Position numbers and translations under genes: made by a program
Notes under the pieces: model-generated
Seen by the model: the letters and a program-made list of their open reading frames with translations, nothing else
Told to the model about the DNA's origin: nothing
Database searches by the model: none
Source of the DNA: Teredinibacter haidensis
GTDB lineage: Bacteria > Pseudomonadota > Gammaproteobacteria > Pseudomonadales > Cellvibrionaceae
Assembly (NCBI RefSeq): GCF_014211975.1
Contig: NZ_CP060084.1
Coordinates: 2,925,001 to 2,989,000 of the forward strand
DNA: 64,000 bases
Direction: 5' to 3'
Shown here: in pieces, positions 38,046 through 46,456 of the stretch
Layout: every line of letters begins with the position of its first letter
Position numbering within the stretch: the stretch's first letter is position 1

Positions 38046-38462
38046 TTAGCCGAGTATAGGTGGGCGATATTGAGACTCAACAATCGCAGAAGGAGGGGCG
38101 TTGGTGTAGCGGAACGATTCATTTCTAGCACGCGCGAAAGCGAGGTCTGAGATCTGCTCGGGGATTGCCCCACCGGCATGACAAGCCGCCATATCGCAAT
38201 CCTCGTCGCAGCAATCCATAAAATCGGTTTTAAACAATTTGCCTATTACATGGGGGCTTACATTCTGGCCAGGCAGCTCTTCCATATGAACACCAGAGCC
38301 GCGACTCATATCGTCGGAGTGGCAGCCAGAGCGGGAAACTGCCTGCGACTCATCATGCATCATTGCCACACCAGCAACCGATGCGAACGACTGGATCGAG
38401 TAGACCAGTAGCACGACAAACACCCAAACTTGGCGTTTACAGCTGAAAAATGATGGCGGCAT
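38046..38462 (-). CDS. Cys/His/Met-rich secreted protein of the cus operon
   Basis: Encodes 138 residues. The N-terminus (KRQVWVFVVLLVYSIQSFAS) is a signal peptide. The mature chain carries MMHDE, SGCHSDDMS, MDCCDEDCDMAACHAGG, a dense array of possible Cu(I)/Ag(I) ligands. It heads the pump operon and is probably a periplasmic metal-binding protein, in the manner of small CopL- or DUF2946-like proteins seen in copper loci. The closeness to cusC and its composition support this; the family itself is not certain. Confidence 0.75.
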   Translation of the reverse strand: MPPSFFSCKRQVWVFVVLLVYSIQSFASVAGVAMMHDESQAVSRSGCHSDDMSRGSGVHMEELPGQNVSPHVIGKLFKTDFMDCCDEDCDMAACHAGGAIPEQISDLAFARARNESFRYTNAPPSAIVESQYRPPILG

Positions 38463-38742
38463 GGACAGGTTCCATTAAGGTTGTGCGATCTAAGATAGCA
38501 TTAGTAGGCCATAGTTCAAGCAAGTAAGAACAATTTTTGATTTAACCCCACTATTCTGCTCCTGCCCCACCACGCCCCCTCGAGGGAAAAGCATCGCCCT
38601 AGTATTTCTCAGTCATGTACAAAAAATAACATTTGCCAAAGCCGAGGCCACTGGGAGTCACCATACAGAAACCCGTAAAACGGGTAGAGCTTTCCGATCA
38701 CCCGTTATTCAGGCCCTTTGATAAGCCTCTGGTTTGGAGTGT

Positions 38743-41544
38743 ATGATTCCAGCCCTGGCACAGTTTAAGGAATTGAAGGTGCGACGCATCTTAAAATGGG
38801 CTTTACCCCTAATACTGCTCTTTCTGGTGATGGCGTGGCTACTTTTGCCACAGATTCTACCATGGCTCGCAAACCGGCTGGTCGCCGGCAGTGGCATTAC
38901 GTTTCAAGAGCTGCAGATTCAAACGGTGGGATGGAAACATATCGCGCTCCACCGCGCGGTATTACAGGTGGATAATATTGGGCGCCTGTCTATCGAGGAT
39001 ATAACCCTGAGCCAACACACGGACGTTAAGGCCTTTGATGTTCAAATAGCCTCTTCCACCTTAAGCCTCGCCAACACTAGCGCCAGTGCCAACACCGTAA
39101 ACGAAGGCCCGCCGCAACAATTATCCGCTTACCTTCCGTCTTCGCGTCTAAGCCAATTACCCTCTATTCAACTTAAGCTCGTGCACTTTGTTCTTGAGGG
39201 CCGCGAACCAGACAGCCGACACTTTCTGGATGCCCGAGACTTGTTGTTATCCGCCGATCCGGACAAGGTAACGCTGAATGGCAGCCTCAATTTAAACATC
39301 GATAATCAACTAGAGAGTTTTGAGCTAGCTGCAAACCTATTCAATACCAATAGCGCCCAACTTAGCCTCACAAAAACCGGAGAGACGGCCCCACTGCTGA
39401 ATTTTGCGCTGGAGCTTGCGCACGCAGAGGGTGTAATTGGCGGCAGCGTTGATATTCTGCTGGCACAGGACAAGCCCGTGCCGCTTCATCTGGAATTGAG
39501 CCAGCCGTTTACCAAAATCGCAGGCAGCACCGACACACACATTGAATTCGAACTGAAGGACCAAGCGCTCGAAACCTTTATTCACGCCCCAGAATTGACA
39601 CTTCGGGGAGAGATTGCGGCAGAGGGCCGTGCAGGGGATAAAACACAAGGCATGAGTAGCGCTCACTTTGCTACAAATTTCGCGTTAACCCTGCAAAATC
39701 GTGCATGGCAAATTGATCTTGACGCTGTCGAAGCCTCCCCGGGTCCGCTATTACAGTTCGCCACACCCGTGCAGGGTAAATTGCACCAACTGTTTATTAC
39801 AACACCACGCAAATTCACACTCAACGGACAGCTCGATCAGCTCAAATCAGCACCGCAAGCCATCCATCTCAAATCAAGCAATACATTGTTTGCCGAATAC
39901 CGTATTGGCAAAAATCCGATCGCCACAAACGCATTCAGGCAGATTGAATGGAACGGTGTATGGCCCTCGCACCCCGAGTTTAAGGTCGCATTTGATGCTT
40001 TATTGGAAGCTGATATTGACCAGCTGCTTAAACACAGTAACCTTCAGCTTACAGATAAACCGAAAAATAAGAAGGAAGCGGCGGCTACAGCACCTTTTCA
40101 AGCTGAGCATTCAACACTCAAACTACCCGCTCGATTAGTGCTGAACAGAAACACCGCACAATTGGAGGTTGAAGACGGTGCAAGGCTAATAGCCGCAAAA
40201 TTAACCGGCAGTTTTGGCGAGTTATTCAAACCGACGATTGAGCTGCCCGCTCAGGAATTTGCGCTGAATTACTCGTCGGCGATGGTTGATGAACTTCGAT
40301 TTAATCTCAAGGCCGAAAAGTTCCTAACAGGCGCTCAAGTGATAACGCCCGTAAACATTCGAGGGCAAATCCTGCCCAATGGCAATCGTCTGGACGTTCG
40401 CATTGAAAGCCAAAAGGCGGCCCTGCGTCAACGAGATAAGAGCAAACCCTTCGCGCTGCCTCCGTATATTCTTCACGCACAAGTGTTAACGCCGCCGCAA
40501 ACACCTTATTCTATCAACGCGTTTACAAAAGCTGCCGCCACCGAGTTTGAATTTGAGCTACGCAATGAATGCCAAACACCGTTGCTTTCCGGTTCGGTTG
40601 AGCATTACAGCGACCTAAAGTTTGAGGCCACTCATACGTTTTCAGAAACAAACAGCTTAAGCCGCTGGTTAGATATCCCCCAACTTAATACCGATATTAC
40701 GGCAGGAAATCTACATCTAAACATAGCGTGGGACCTTGACCAAAATACATTGCCGCATATTGAATTTCAGCTCAGCAATGCACAGATATCCGGAGCACTC
40801 GGCAATATGGAGGCGGTTCAGCTTCAGTTAAGCACCAGCGGCCCAAAATCTAATTATCACTACGATATGACCGCTAAAGCGGCATCAATAGATATTGGTG
40901 CACTCATTACCGGCTTGACCTTTTCCGGAACGCTTATCCCCTCCAAGGAAGAACCGGCGCTAGCAATTAAGAGGATGGACGCGTCAGTTTTTGGTGGCAA
41001 CATTTCAATAGCGGAAGAATTTTGGCAGGCTGGGAAGGATGAAGTAGTTATACTCAACCTCAACGATATTAAGCTTAAGGAGATCGTGGAAACACAAGTG
41101 GGAACAGGGCTGGAAACGACCGGCCGCTTAACAGGTCAGCAGCCGCTGAGAATATCGGCAGCCGGCGAGCTGACACTGATAAAAGGTACATTGAAGAACA
41201 CTGAAAGCGGCGTTATCAGGTACCACAGTGCGCTAAGTGATAGCGCTGATTTAAACCCGCAAATGAAATTAACAATGAACGTGTTAAAAAACTTTCAGTA
41301 CGAAATGCTGGAAACCGAAACCGAGTACCAGGATGGGAATTTGGTATTTCACAGCCAGATCTCCGGTAGAAACCCTGATGTCGCAGGCGGACAAAAAGTT
41401 AACTTAAATCTAAATACCGAAGTCGCTTTAGGCTCCGCCATTCAAGCCATGCGCTTAAAAGCTGGCCTGGAAGCACGGGTCGAGAGTTTGTTTAAACCTC
41501 ACACGAACGTTAATGCAACGGCGTATTGCCGTGCATCACAATAG
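38743..41544 (+). CDS. ydbH: YdbH-like AsmA-fold envelope protein
   Basis: Encodes 933 residues. ATG 38743 is preferred since GGAG sits just ahead; a TTG three codons earlier is less likely. One N-terminal membrane helix (about 17-42, LPLILLFLVMAWLLLPQILPW in part) anchors a long periplasmic body of beta-strands, ending in the conserved dicarboxylate-transport/YdbH C-terminal block (GGNISIAEEFW, TGRLTGQQPLRISAAGELTL in part, GVIRYHS). In E. coli YdbH, with YhdP and TamB, moves phospholipids to the outer membrane. It leads the ydbH-ynbE-ydbL operon, the same order as in E. coli. Confidence 0.9.
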   Translation: MIPALAQFKELKVRRILKWALPLILLFLVMAWLLLPQILPWLANRLVAGSGITFQELQIQTVGWKHIALHRAVLQVDNIGRLSIEDITLSQHTDVKAFDVQIASSTLSLANTSASANTVNEGPPQQLSAYLPSSRLSQLPSIQLKLVHFVLEGREPDSRHFLDARDLLLSADPDKVTLNGSLNLNIDNQLESFELAANLFNTNSAQLSLTKTGETAPLLNFALELAHAEGVIGGSVDILLAQDKPVPLHLELSQPFTKIAGSTDTHIEFELKDQALETFIHAPELTLRGEIAAEGRAGDKTQGMSSAHFATNFALTLQNRAWQIDLDAVEASPGPLLQFATPVQGKLHQLFITTPRKFTLNGQLDQLKSAPQAIHLKSSNTLFAEYRIGKNPIATNAFRQIEWNGVWPSHPEFKVAFDALLEADIDQLLKHSNLQLTDKPKNKKEAAATAPFQAEHSTLKLPARLVLNRNTAQLEVEDGARLIAAKLTGSFGELFKPTIELPAQEFALNYSSAMVDELRFNLKAEKFLTGAQVITPVNIRGQILPNGNRLDVRIESQKAALRQRDKSKPFALPPYILHAQVLTPPQTPYSINAFTKAAATEFEFELRNECQTPLLSGSVEHYSDLKFEATHTFSETNSLSRWLDIPQLNTDITAGNLHLNIAWDLDQNTLPHIEFQLSNAQISGALGNMEAVQLQLSTSGPKSNYHYDMTAKAASIDIGALITGLTFSGTLIPSKEEPALAIKRMDASVFGGNISIAEEFWQAGKDEVVILNLNDIKLKEIVETQVGTGLETTGRLTGQQPLRISAAGELTLIKGTLKNTESGVIRYHSALSDSADLNPQMKLTMNVLKNFQYEMLETETEYQDGNLVFHSQISGRNPDVAGGQKVNLNLNTEVALGSAIQAMRLKAGLEARVESLFKPHTNVNATAYCRASQ

Positions 41545-41553
41545 GAGAAAAGC

Positions 41554-41745
41554 ATGCGTTTATTCGCGCTATTAGTAACTGCTACCAGCTTGCTAACCCT
41601 GGCCGGTTGTGCGCCAACGGTGAAAGTGGAGGCTTCCGATAAGCCCATCACAATTAATCTTAATGTAAAAATTGAACATGAGATTCGCGTGCGGGTAGAT
41701 AAGGAACTAGACTCCATTCTTTCTGACGATTCTGGACTATTTTAG
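41554..41745 (+). CDS. ynbE: YnbE-type small lipoprotein
   Basis: Encodes 63 residues; AGGAG precedes the ATG. The signal with LAGC places lipidated cysteine at 19. The mature part includes KPITINLNVKIEHEIRVRVD, the hallmark strand of YnbE. In E. coli YnbE is an outer-membrane lipoprotein that pairs by beta-augmentation with the C-terminus of YdbH to complete the lipid bridge. Nine bases after ydbH. Confidence 0.92.
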   Translation: MRLFALLVTATSLLTLAGCAPTVKVEASDKPITINLNVKIEHEIRVRVDKELDSILSDDSGLF

Positions 41746-41755
41746 GAGGCTACAA

Positions 41756-42091
41756 ATGAAAACCACAAAAGCATTAATACTGGCTCTGTTAACTACATTT
41801 TGTTTTGCCCTTCCCGCTTATGCTTTGGATTTGCAACAAGCTAAAACTGACGGTTTGGTTGGTGAAATGAATAACGGTTATCTCGGGTCACCTCAGGAAA
41901 CACCGTCTACAGAGGTACAGGCACTTATTAAAGACATTAACAGCAAGCGCAAGGATATGTATAACGCCTTGGCGAATAGCCAGAACCTCAGCCTGGAGGC
42001 GATAGAAAAACTCGCTGGCGAGAAAGCCTTCGCGAAAACGGCTAGCGGCCACTACATAAAAACGCCGGGTAGCGGCTGGCAGAAAAAGTAG
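41756..42091 (+). CDS. ydbL: YdbL (DUF1318) periplasmic protein
   Basis: Encodes 111 residues; GGAGG precedes the ATG. Signal peptide cut after LPAYA. The mature part LDLQQAKTDGLVGEMNNGYLG and GEKAFAKTASGHYIKTPGSGW in part define DUF1318/YdbL. In E. coli YdbL acts as a chaperone limiting YnbE multimerisation. Last gene of the operon, 10 bases after ynbE. Confidence 0.93.
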   Translation: MKTTKALILALLTTFCFALPAYALDLQQAKTDGLVGEMNNGYLGSPQETPSTEVQALIKDINSKRKDMYNALANSQNLSLEAIEKLAGEKAFAKTASGHYIKTPGSGWQKK

Positions 42092-42409
42092 CCTATAAAA
42101 CGCCCGGGGAAGCTCTGATTAAGTCCATATATGTTCTGGTCTCCCCCGCGCCAACACACCTGAACCCATCCTCCAACATTACCTGCCGTAGCGCTTCTTA
42201 TCGAAGCGCTCAATCGCCCACACCATTACGTTGACGTTTCAAACGCCTGCAACCTATCGATTGCCGTAAAAACGTGCCCAGCAGACAGCTGAACAACTAC
42301 CTGCATTACCCGGGCAGCGTTAAAAATCGACTCAAAATGCTCATTTTTTCCTTGCGCTGACAACCTCTCTTACGTTTTTTATCAAGCGGCTAGCCCTCCT
42401 CAGGGATTG
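42092..42409. other. Intergenic region before the SulP gene
   Basis: No gene is supported in these 318 bases. The DNA is unremarkable until the AT-rich palindrome at 42413-42448. No clear terminator was found for the ydbL operon. Confidence 0.4.
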
Positions 42410-42448
42410 CCATGAATGATAATAACATTATAATGCTATTATCATTCA
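42410..42448 (+). promoter_or_regulatory. AT-rich palindromic operator ahead of SulP
   Basis: TGAATGATAATA (42413-42424) pairs exactly with TATTATCATTCA (42437-42448), and the centre CATTATAATG (42426-42435) is itself a palindrome. TATAAT in the middle could be a -10 box, so a bound repressor would block transcription. The left end CCATGAATGA and the TAATGCTATT block recur, similarly spaced, over the start of the RHH regulator gene at 44429-44460. Confidence 0.55.
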
Positions 42449-42471
42449 GCTACTAAAAGGTGCAAAAAAAC

Positions 42472-44238
42472 ATGATTGCGATTAAGGAAGCTTTTTCCGC
42501 GGGCATGCTTGGCAGGCACCATTGGTTCAACAACATTATTGCAGGCGTTATTGTGGGCGTCGTGGCGCTGCCACTGGCGATGGCCTTTGCCATTGCATCG
42601 GGAGCGAAACCCGAACAAGGTATCTACAGCGCCATTATCGCTGGATTTTTTGTCGCCACCTTTGGGGGAAGCCGGCTGCAAATTGCCGGTCCAACGGGAG
42701 CCTTTATCGTCGTCTTGTCCGGTATCACCGCGCAATACGGTATTGAAGGCTTACAGATTGCGACGCTCATGGCGGGAATGATGCTCTTGGCTCTGGGGCT
42801 CGCCAAAATGGGCTCCATTATCAAATTTATACCCGACCCGGTGATTGTCGGATTTACTGCGGGCATTGGCGTTATTATCTGGATTGGTCAATGGCAGGAT
42901 TTCTTTGGTTTACCCGATATCACGGGCCAGCACTTTCATACCAAGCTGCTGCATTTATGTCAAAGCCTGCCACAACTCCACACGGGAACCACCTTACTCG
43001 CGATACTGTCCCTGCTCCTCGTTATTTACAGCCCGAAGCTACCGGGCTTTAAACGCGTTCCCGGCCCGCTAACGGCTTTGGTTGTTGCGACACTGCTCCA
43101 CTATTACTTTCAATTCGACGGGATAAAAACCATCGGAACCGCATTCGGTGGCATCCCTCAGGCGCTACCGGAATTTTCATTACCGGCTGTTAGCTGGGAA
43201 AAAATTATTGCGCTTATCGGCCCCGCCTTCACTATCGCGATGCTGGGCGCAATTGAATCTCTGCTATCGGCGGTAGTTGCCGACGGTATGACAGGTACCC
43301 GTCACGACTCCAATCAGGAGCTCATTGGCCAGGGGCTGGCCAATATCGTCGTTCCCTTATTTGGCGGCATTGCAACAACCGGCGCAATTGCCCGAACCGC
43401 AACCAATATTCGAAATGGGGGTAGCAGCCCCCTATCCGGTATTATTCACTCGCTCACTTTACTAGCCATTTTATTGTTGCTAGCACCTCTGGCCATACAT
43501 ATTCCTTTGCCTGCGCTAGCGGCAATTCTATTTATAGTTGCGTGGAATATGAGCGAAGCTAAACACTTTCTAAAAATGACTCGCAGGGCACCGAAGGCCG
43601 ATGTAGTGATTTTACTCATAACTTTTGGATTAACCGTATTTGCAGACCTAGTTGTAGCCGTCAATATTGGCGTAATACTGGCGACCCTACATTTTCTAAG
43701 CCGTATGGCGACAAGTGTCGAAGTCAAGCAAGCAACAGAACAAGAGCTAACACAGGAATTCGCCCACACGGGGCTTATTAGTCTCCCGTCGGACGTACTG
43801 GTGTTTGCCGTCGAAGGGCCGTTCTTTTTTGGTGCTGTCGAAAATTTTGAGCGTGCGCTGGCCGGTACACATACCGACCCCAAGTACTTAATCGTGCGCT
43901 TAAAATGGGTACCGTTTATCGATATAACCGGGCTTCAAACACTTGAGGAAGTTATTTGCGATTTACATAAACGCAATGTAATTGTATTTTTATCAGGTGC
44001 AAACGAGCGAGTCACCGCTAAGTTACAAAAAGCGGGCATACTGGATTTGGTTGGGAAAAGCGGCCATTTTAAAAATTTCGAAGAAGCACTATTAGCAACA
44101 CAAGAGTTCTATACGGCAGCCAGCCCTCTCTCAACCACACAACAACAGTTTCAAAATAAATCGGTTAACGCCATGCTAGAAATTAGCCGAAAATATTTCC
44201 TCAGCTCCGCGTATCAACGCACAAAGAGGGACTCGTAA
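42472..44238 (+). CDS. SulP-family anion transporter with STAS domain
   Basis: Encodes 588 residues from ATG 42472; a GTG 12 bases earlier is an alternative. Ten to fourteen helices include the SulP signature near GAKPEQGIYSAIIAGFFVAT in part and GGSRLQIAGPTGAFIVVLSG. The C-terminal STAS domain (about 430-550) contains YLIVRLKWVPFIDITGLQTL. SulP proteins move sulfate, bicarbonate or other anions across the inner membrane; the substrate cannot be told from sequence. It is convergent with a small RHH regulator gene lying two bases downstream, with which it shares a promoter element. Confidence 0.88.
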   Translation: MIAIKEAFSAGMLGRHHWFNNIIAGVIVGVVALPLAMAFAIASGAKPEQGIYSAIIAGFFVATFGGSRLQIAGPTGAFIVVLSGITAQYGIEGLQIATLMAGMMLLALGLAKMGSIIKFIPDPVIVGFTAGIGVIIWIGQWQDFFGLPDITGQHFHTKLLHLCQSLPQLHTGTTLLAILSLLLVIYSPKLPGFKRVPGPLTALVVATLLHYYFQFDGIKTIGTAFGGIPQALPEFSLPAVSWEKIIALIGPAFTIAMLGAIESLLSAVVADGMTGTRHDSNQELIGQGLANIVVPLFGGIATTGAIARTATNIRNGGSSPLSGIIHSLTLLAILLLLAPLAIHIPLPALAAILFIVAWNMSEAKHFLKMTRRAPKADVVILLITFGLTVFADLVVAVNIGVILATLHFLSRMATSVEVKQATEQELTQEFAHTGLISLPSDVLVFAVEGPFFFGAVENFERALAGTHTDPKYLIVRLKWVPFIDITGLQTLEEVICDLHKRNVIVFLSGANERVTAKLQKAGILDLVGKSGHFKNFEEALLATQEFYTAASPLSTTQQQFQNKSVNAMLEISRKYFLSSAYQRTKRDS

Positions 44239-44239
44239 T

Positions 44240-44431
44240 TCAGCGTTTTACCTGGGGGTTGTTGACGGCATTCTCATCGCTAAAACTAACATTATGCGCA
44301 TCGAGATACTCGCGAATTAATTGCCTTACGACTTGTGAAGGTGTGAGATCTTGGGATGCGCACAGCGTCTCAAAGGCCTGTTTTTTTCGTGGGTCCATCA
44401 GGACAGTGAAGCGAGCTGTTTTAGTTTCCAT
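44240..44431 (-). CDS. Ribbon-helix-helix (CopG-like) regulator
   Basis: Encodes 63 residues. TARFTVLMDPRKKQAFETLC forms the strand and first helix and DLTPSQVVRQLIREYLD the second helix of a MetJ/Arc-type fold. It ends two bases from the end of the SulP gene on the opposite strand. The shared element at its own start and ahead of SulP suggests that it represses both. It could alternatively be an antitoxin, but no toxin gene adjoins it. Confidence 0.75.
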   Translation of the reverse strand: METKTARFTVLMDPRKKQAFETLCASQDLTPSQVVRQLIREYLDAHNVSFSDENAVNNPQVKR

Positions 44432-44460
44432 GAATGACTTCTTTATAAGTAATGTTATTG
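44429..44460 (-). promoter_or_regulatory. Likely RHH autoregulatory element
   Basis: CCATGAATGA (44429-44438), which includes the start codon on the minus strand, is followed after 12 bases by TAATGTTATT (44451-44460). Ahead of SulP the same pair, CCATGAATGA and TAATGCTATT, is 11 bases apart. Shared layout suggests one regulator. Confidence 0.4.
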
Positions 44461-44543
44461 CGGGATTATATTACCTAAACACATAGGAATAAATGCTTCG
44501 TCCAAATTAAGAAAAACGCCATCACAAGCAGCAATAGAGAACA

Positions 44544-44580
44544 ATCAAAAAATGAATAAAGCGGCTAAAGCCGCTTTATT
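44544..44580 (-). terminator. Terminator of the dehydrogenase gene
   Basis: AATAAAGCGGCT (44555-44566) pairs perfectly with AGCCGCTTTATT (44569-44580) over a two-base gap. On the minus strand it is followed by CATTTTTTG. It lies about 95 bases past the stop codon at 44676. Confidence 0.8.
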
Positions 44581-44675
44581 CTGAACAACGAGAAAATATG
44601 GATAAGAGCAAAAAAATGCTCGGCCAGATTTTATAGCCTACAGATCAAAAACGCAGGCAGAAACACGATAGGGCC

Positions 44676-45563
44676 TCAATCATTACTTATATTCGCGAAT
44701 TCGACGTAGCGTTTAGCAATACCCGTAATATTGTCTCCCGCTAAACCCTGTTCGATTGCCTGAAGATAAACCTGCCGGGTTGACGCACTAACAGGAACGT
44801 CAACATGAACAGTGTGGGCTGCCGATTCCACATAGCCAAAGTCTTTTGCGACAAGCTCAATCGGAAAAGCTGCGGCAAAGTTACCCGCAACCATTGCCTC
44901 GCCCGCCAGCTTGGTCGCTGGGCTGCACACTGGTGTTGAGCTTATAGCGTCCATAGCGCGCGTTAGGTCTAGCCCGGATTTTTGGATAAAACCCAATAGC
45001 TCGGCGGTTGCCGCAAGCTGAACACCTAACAGTGCATTTACGGCAAGTTTTATCGTTGCACCTGAGGCACTCTCACCCACATGGTTCACGGTTCCGCCCA
45101 TGGTCTGCAGCAATGGCAGTACCTTCTCAAATGTTGAGCGGTCACTTCCCACCAAAAACACAAGTTTGGCCGCCTCTGCCTGCGGGCGCGAGCCGGACAC
45201 GGGAGCATCGGCTAAGCTGATATCCCGGTCGCCCAATGTACTTGCGAGGGTTTTAACCCACTCGGGCGTGAGAGTCGAACATTCGACAGCGATAGTGCCG
45301 GGCTTCATGGCATTAATCGCACCCTGTTGCGGGTCGAGCCAAACAAAACGGGACGCTTCGTCATCACGAACCATACTAAAAACAATATCAGCGCCCTGCG
45401 CTGCTGCGGCCGGCGTTGCCGCAACCAGCGCGCCTAGTTCAAGTAAGGGCTCAGTCGCCGCGGGGCTGCGATTCCACACCGTTACCGGGTATCCGGCCTT
45501 AATAAGGTGAGTTGCCATGCGCGAGCCCATAGCCCCCAAACCCAAAAATGTCATCGCTGTCAT
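44676..45563 (-). CDS. NAD(P)-dependent beta-hydroxyacid dehydrogenase
   Basis: Encodes 295 residues, typical for the 3-hydroxyisobutyrate dehydrogenase/tartronate semialdehyde reductase/GLYR family. Rossmann motif GLGAMGSRMATHLIKAGYPV with VWNRSP following; substrate motif DAPVSGSRPQAEAAKL; catalytic Lys in GATIKLAVNALLG. It uses NAD(P)H to interconvert small beta-hydroxy acids and semialdehydes in the cytoplasm. WNRSP favours NADP(H), and the family branch may be succinic or glyoxylate semialdehyde reductase-like; substrate is unsettled. Same strand as the fghA-frmA pair, 50 bases downstream, so it may be in that operon. Confidence 0.85.
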   Translation of the reverse strand: MTAMTFLGLGAMGSRMATHLIKAGYPVTVWNRSPAATEPLLELGALVAATPAAAAQGADIVFSMVRDDEASRFVWLDPQQGAINAMKPGTIAVECSTLTPEWVKTLASTLGDRDISLADAPVSGSRPQAEAAKLVFLVGSDRSTFEKVLPLLQTMGGTVNHVGESASGATIKLAVNALLGVQLAATAELLGFIQKSGLDLTRAMDAISSTPVCSPATKLAGEAMVAGNFAAAFPIELVAKDFGYVESAAHTVHVDVPVSASTRQVYLQAIEQGLAGDNITGIAKRYVEFANISND

Positions 45564-45613
45564 ATCTACAATTCCTCATGAACAAGGTTAAAACGCCGAA
45601 GCCACACCCGCGG

Positions 45614-46456
45614 TCACACCAAATATTGCGAGTGAAAACGAATATGGTCTTCAATAAAACTGGCGATAAAGTAGTAGCTATGGTCGTAGCCCGCCTGTAT
45701 TCGAATATCCATAGGGTAAGCAACTTCTGTGCAGGCCTCGAGTAACAAACCGGTTTTTAGCTGCTCGTTTAAAAAATTATCGGCTCCACCTTGATCCACT
45801 AAAACCGGCAAATGCTGTTTCGCATTTCGCACCAGTTCGCAGCTATCATACTCGCGCCATGCGTCTCTATTTTGCCCCAGGTAGTTACCCAAAGCTTTTT
45901 CACCCCACGGGCAATTCATTGGTGAAACGATGGGTGAAAAGGCTGAAACGGAGCGGTATTTCTCTGGATTCTTCAGCGCGATGGTTAACGCTCCGTGCCC
46001 GCCCATGGAGTGGCCGGTAATACTCACGCGGTTTGGATCAACCGGGCACTGGTCGTTGACCACAGCAGGCAATTCACTAACGATGTAATCGTACATGCGA
46101 TAGTGTTGCGCCCAGGGAGCTTCTGTCGCGTTCACATAAAAGCCCGCACCGAGACCAAAATCGTAAGCTGCTTGCGAATCATCCGGTACCTCATCTCCTC
46201 GCGGGCTGGTGTCCGGTGAGACCAGTGCAATACCGCATTGCGCAGCGAATTGCTGCGCGCCCGCTTTAATCACAAAGTTTTCGTCGGTACAGGTTAGTCC
46301 AGAGAGATAGTACAAAACCGGAACAGGGCCCAGTTTTGCTTGCGGCGGCAGGTAAACTGAGAAAAACATTTCGCAACCCAAAACCTGTGAGTTATGTTTA
46401 AAACGTAACTGCTGGCCGCCAAAACACCGGTTTGATGCAAGCTGTTCAACTGCCAT
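45614..46456 (-). CDS. fghA: S-formylglutathione hydrolase
   Basis: Encodes 280 residues, the usual size of FghA/FrmB (esterase D). Nucleophile Ser in GHSMGGHGALTIAL; family segments YYLSGLTCTDENFVIKAGAQ, SPDTSPRGDEVPDD, DQGGADNFL and the catalytic His in GYDHSYYFI. It hydrolyses S-formylglutathione to formate and glutathione, the second step of formaldehyde detoxification. Start and frmA stop overlap in TAATG, so they are co-translated. Confidence 0.95.
   Translation of the reverse strand: MAVEQLASNRCFGGQQLRFKHNSQVLGCEMFFSVYLPPQAKLGPVPVLYYLSGLTCTDENFVIKAGAQQFAAQCGIALVSPDTSPRGDEVPDDSQAAYDFGLGAGFYVNATEAPWAQHYRMYDYIVSELPAVVNDQCPVDPNRVSITGHSMGGHGALTIALKNPEKYRSVSAFSPIVSPMNCPWGEKALGNYLGQNRDAWREYDSCELVRNAKQHLPVLVDQGGADNFLNEQLKTGLLLEACTEVAYPMDIRIQAGYDHSYYFIASFIEDHIRFHSQYLV

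Noticed and set aside
38463..38520. CueR-type operator ahead of the cus operon
   Set aside because: ACCTTAATGGAACCT on the minus strand lacks the inverted half-sites and spacing of a MerR-family site.
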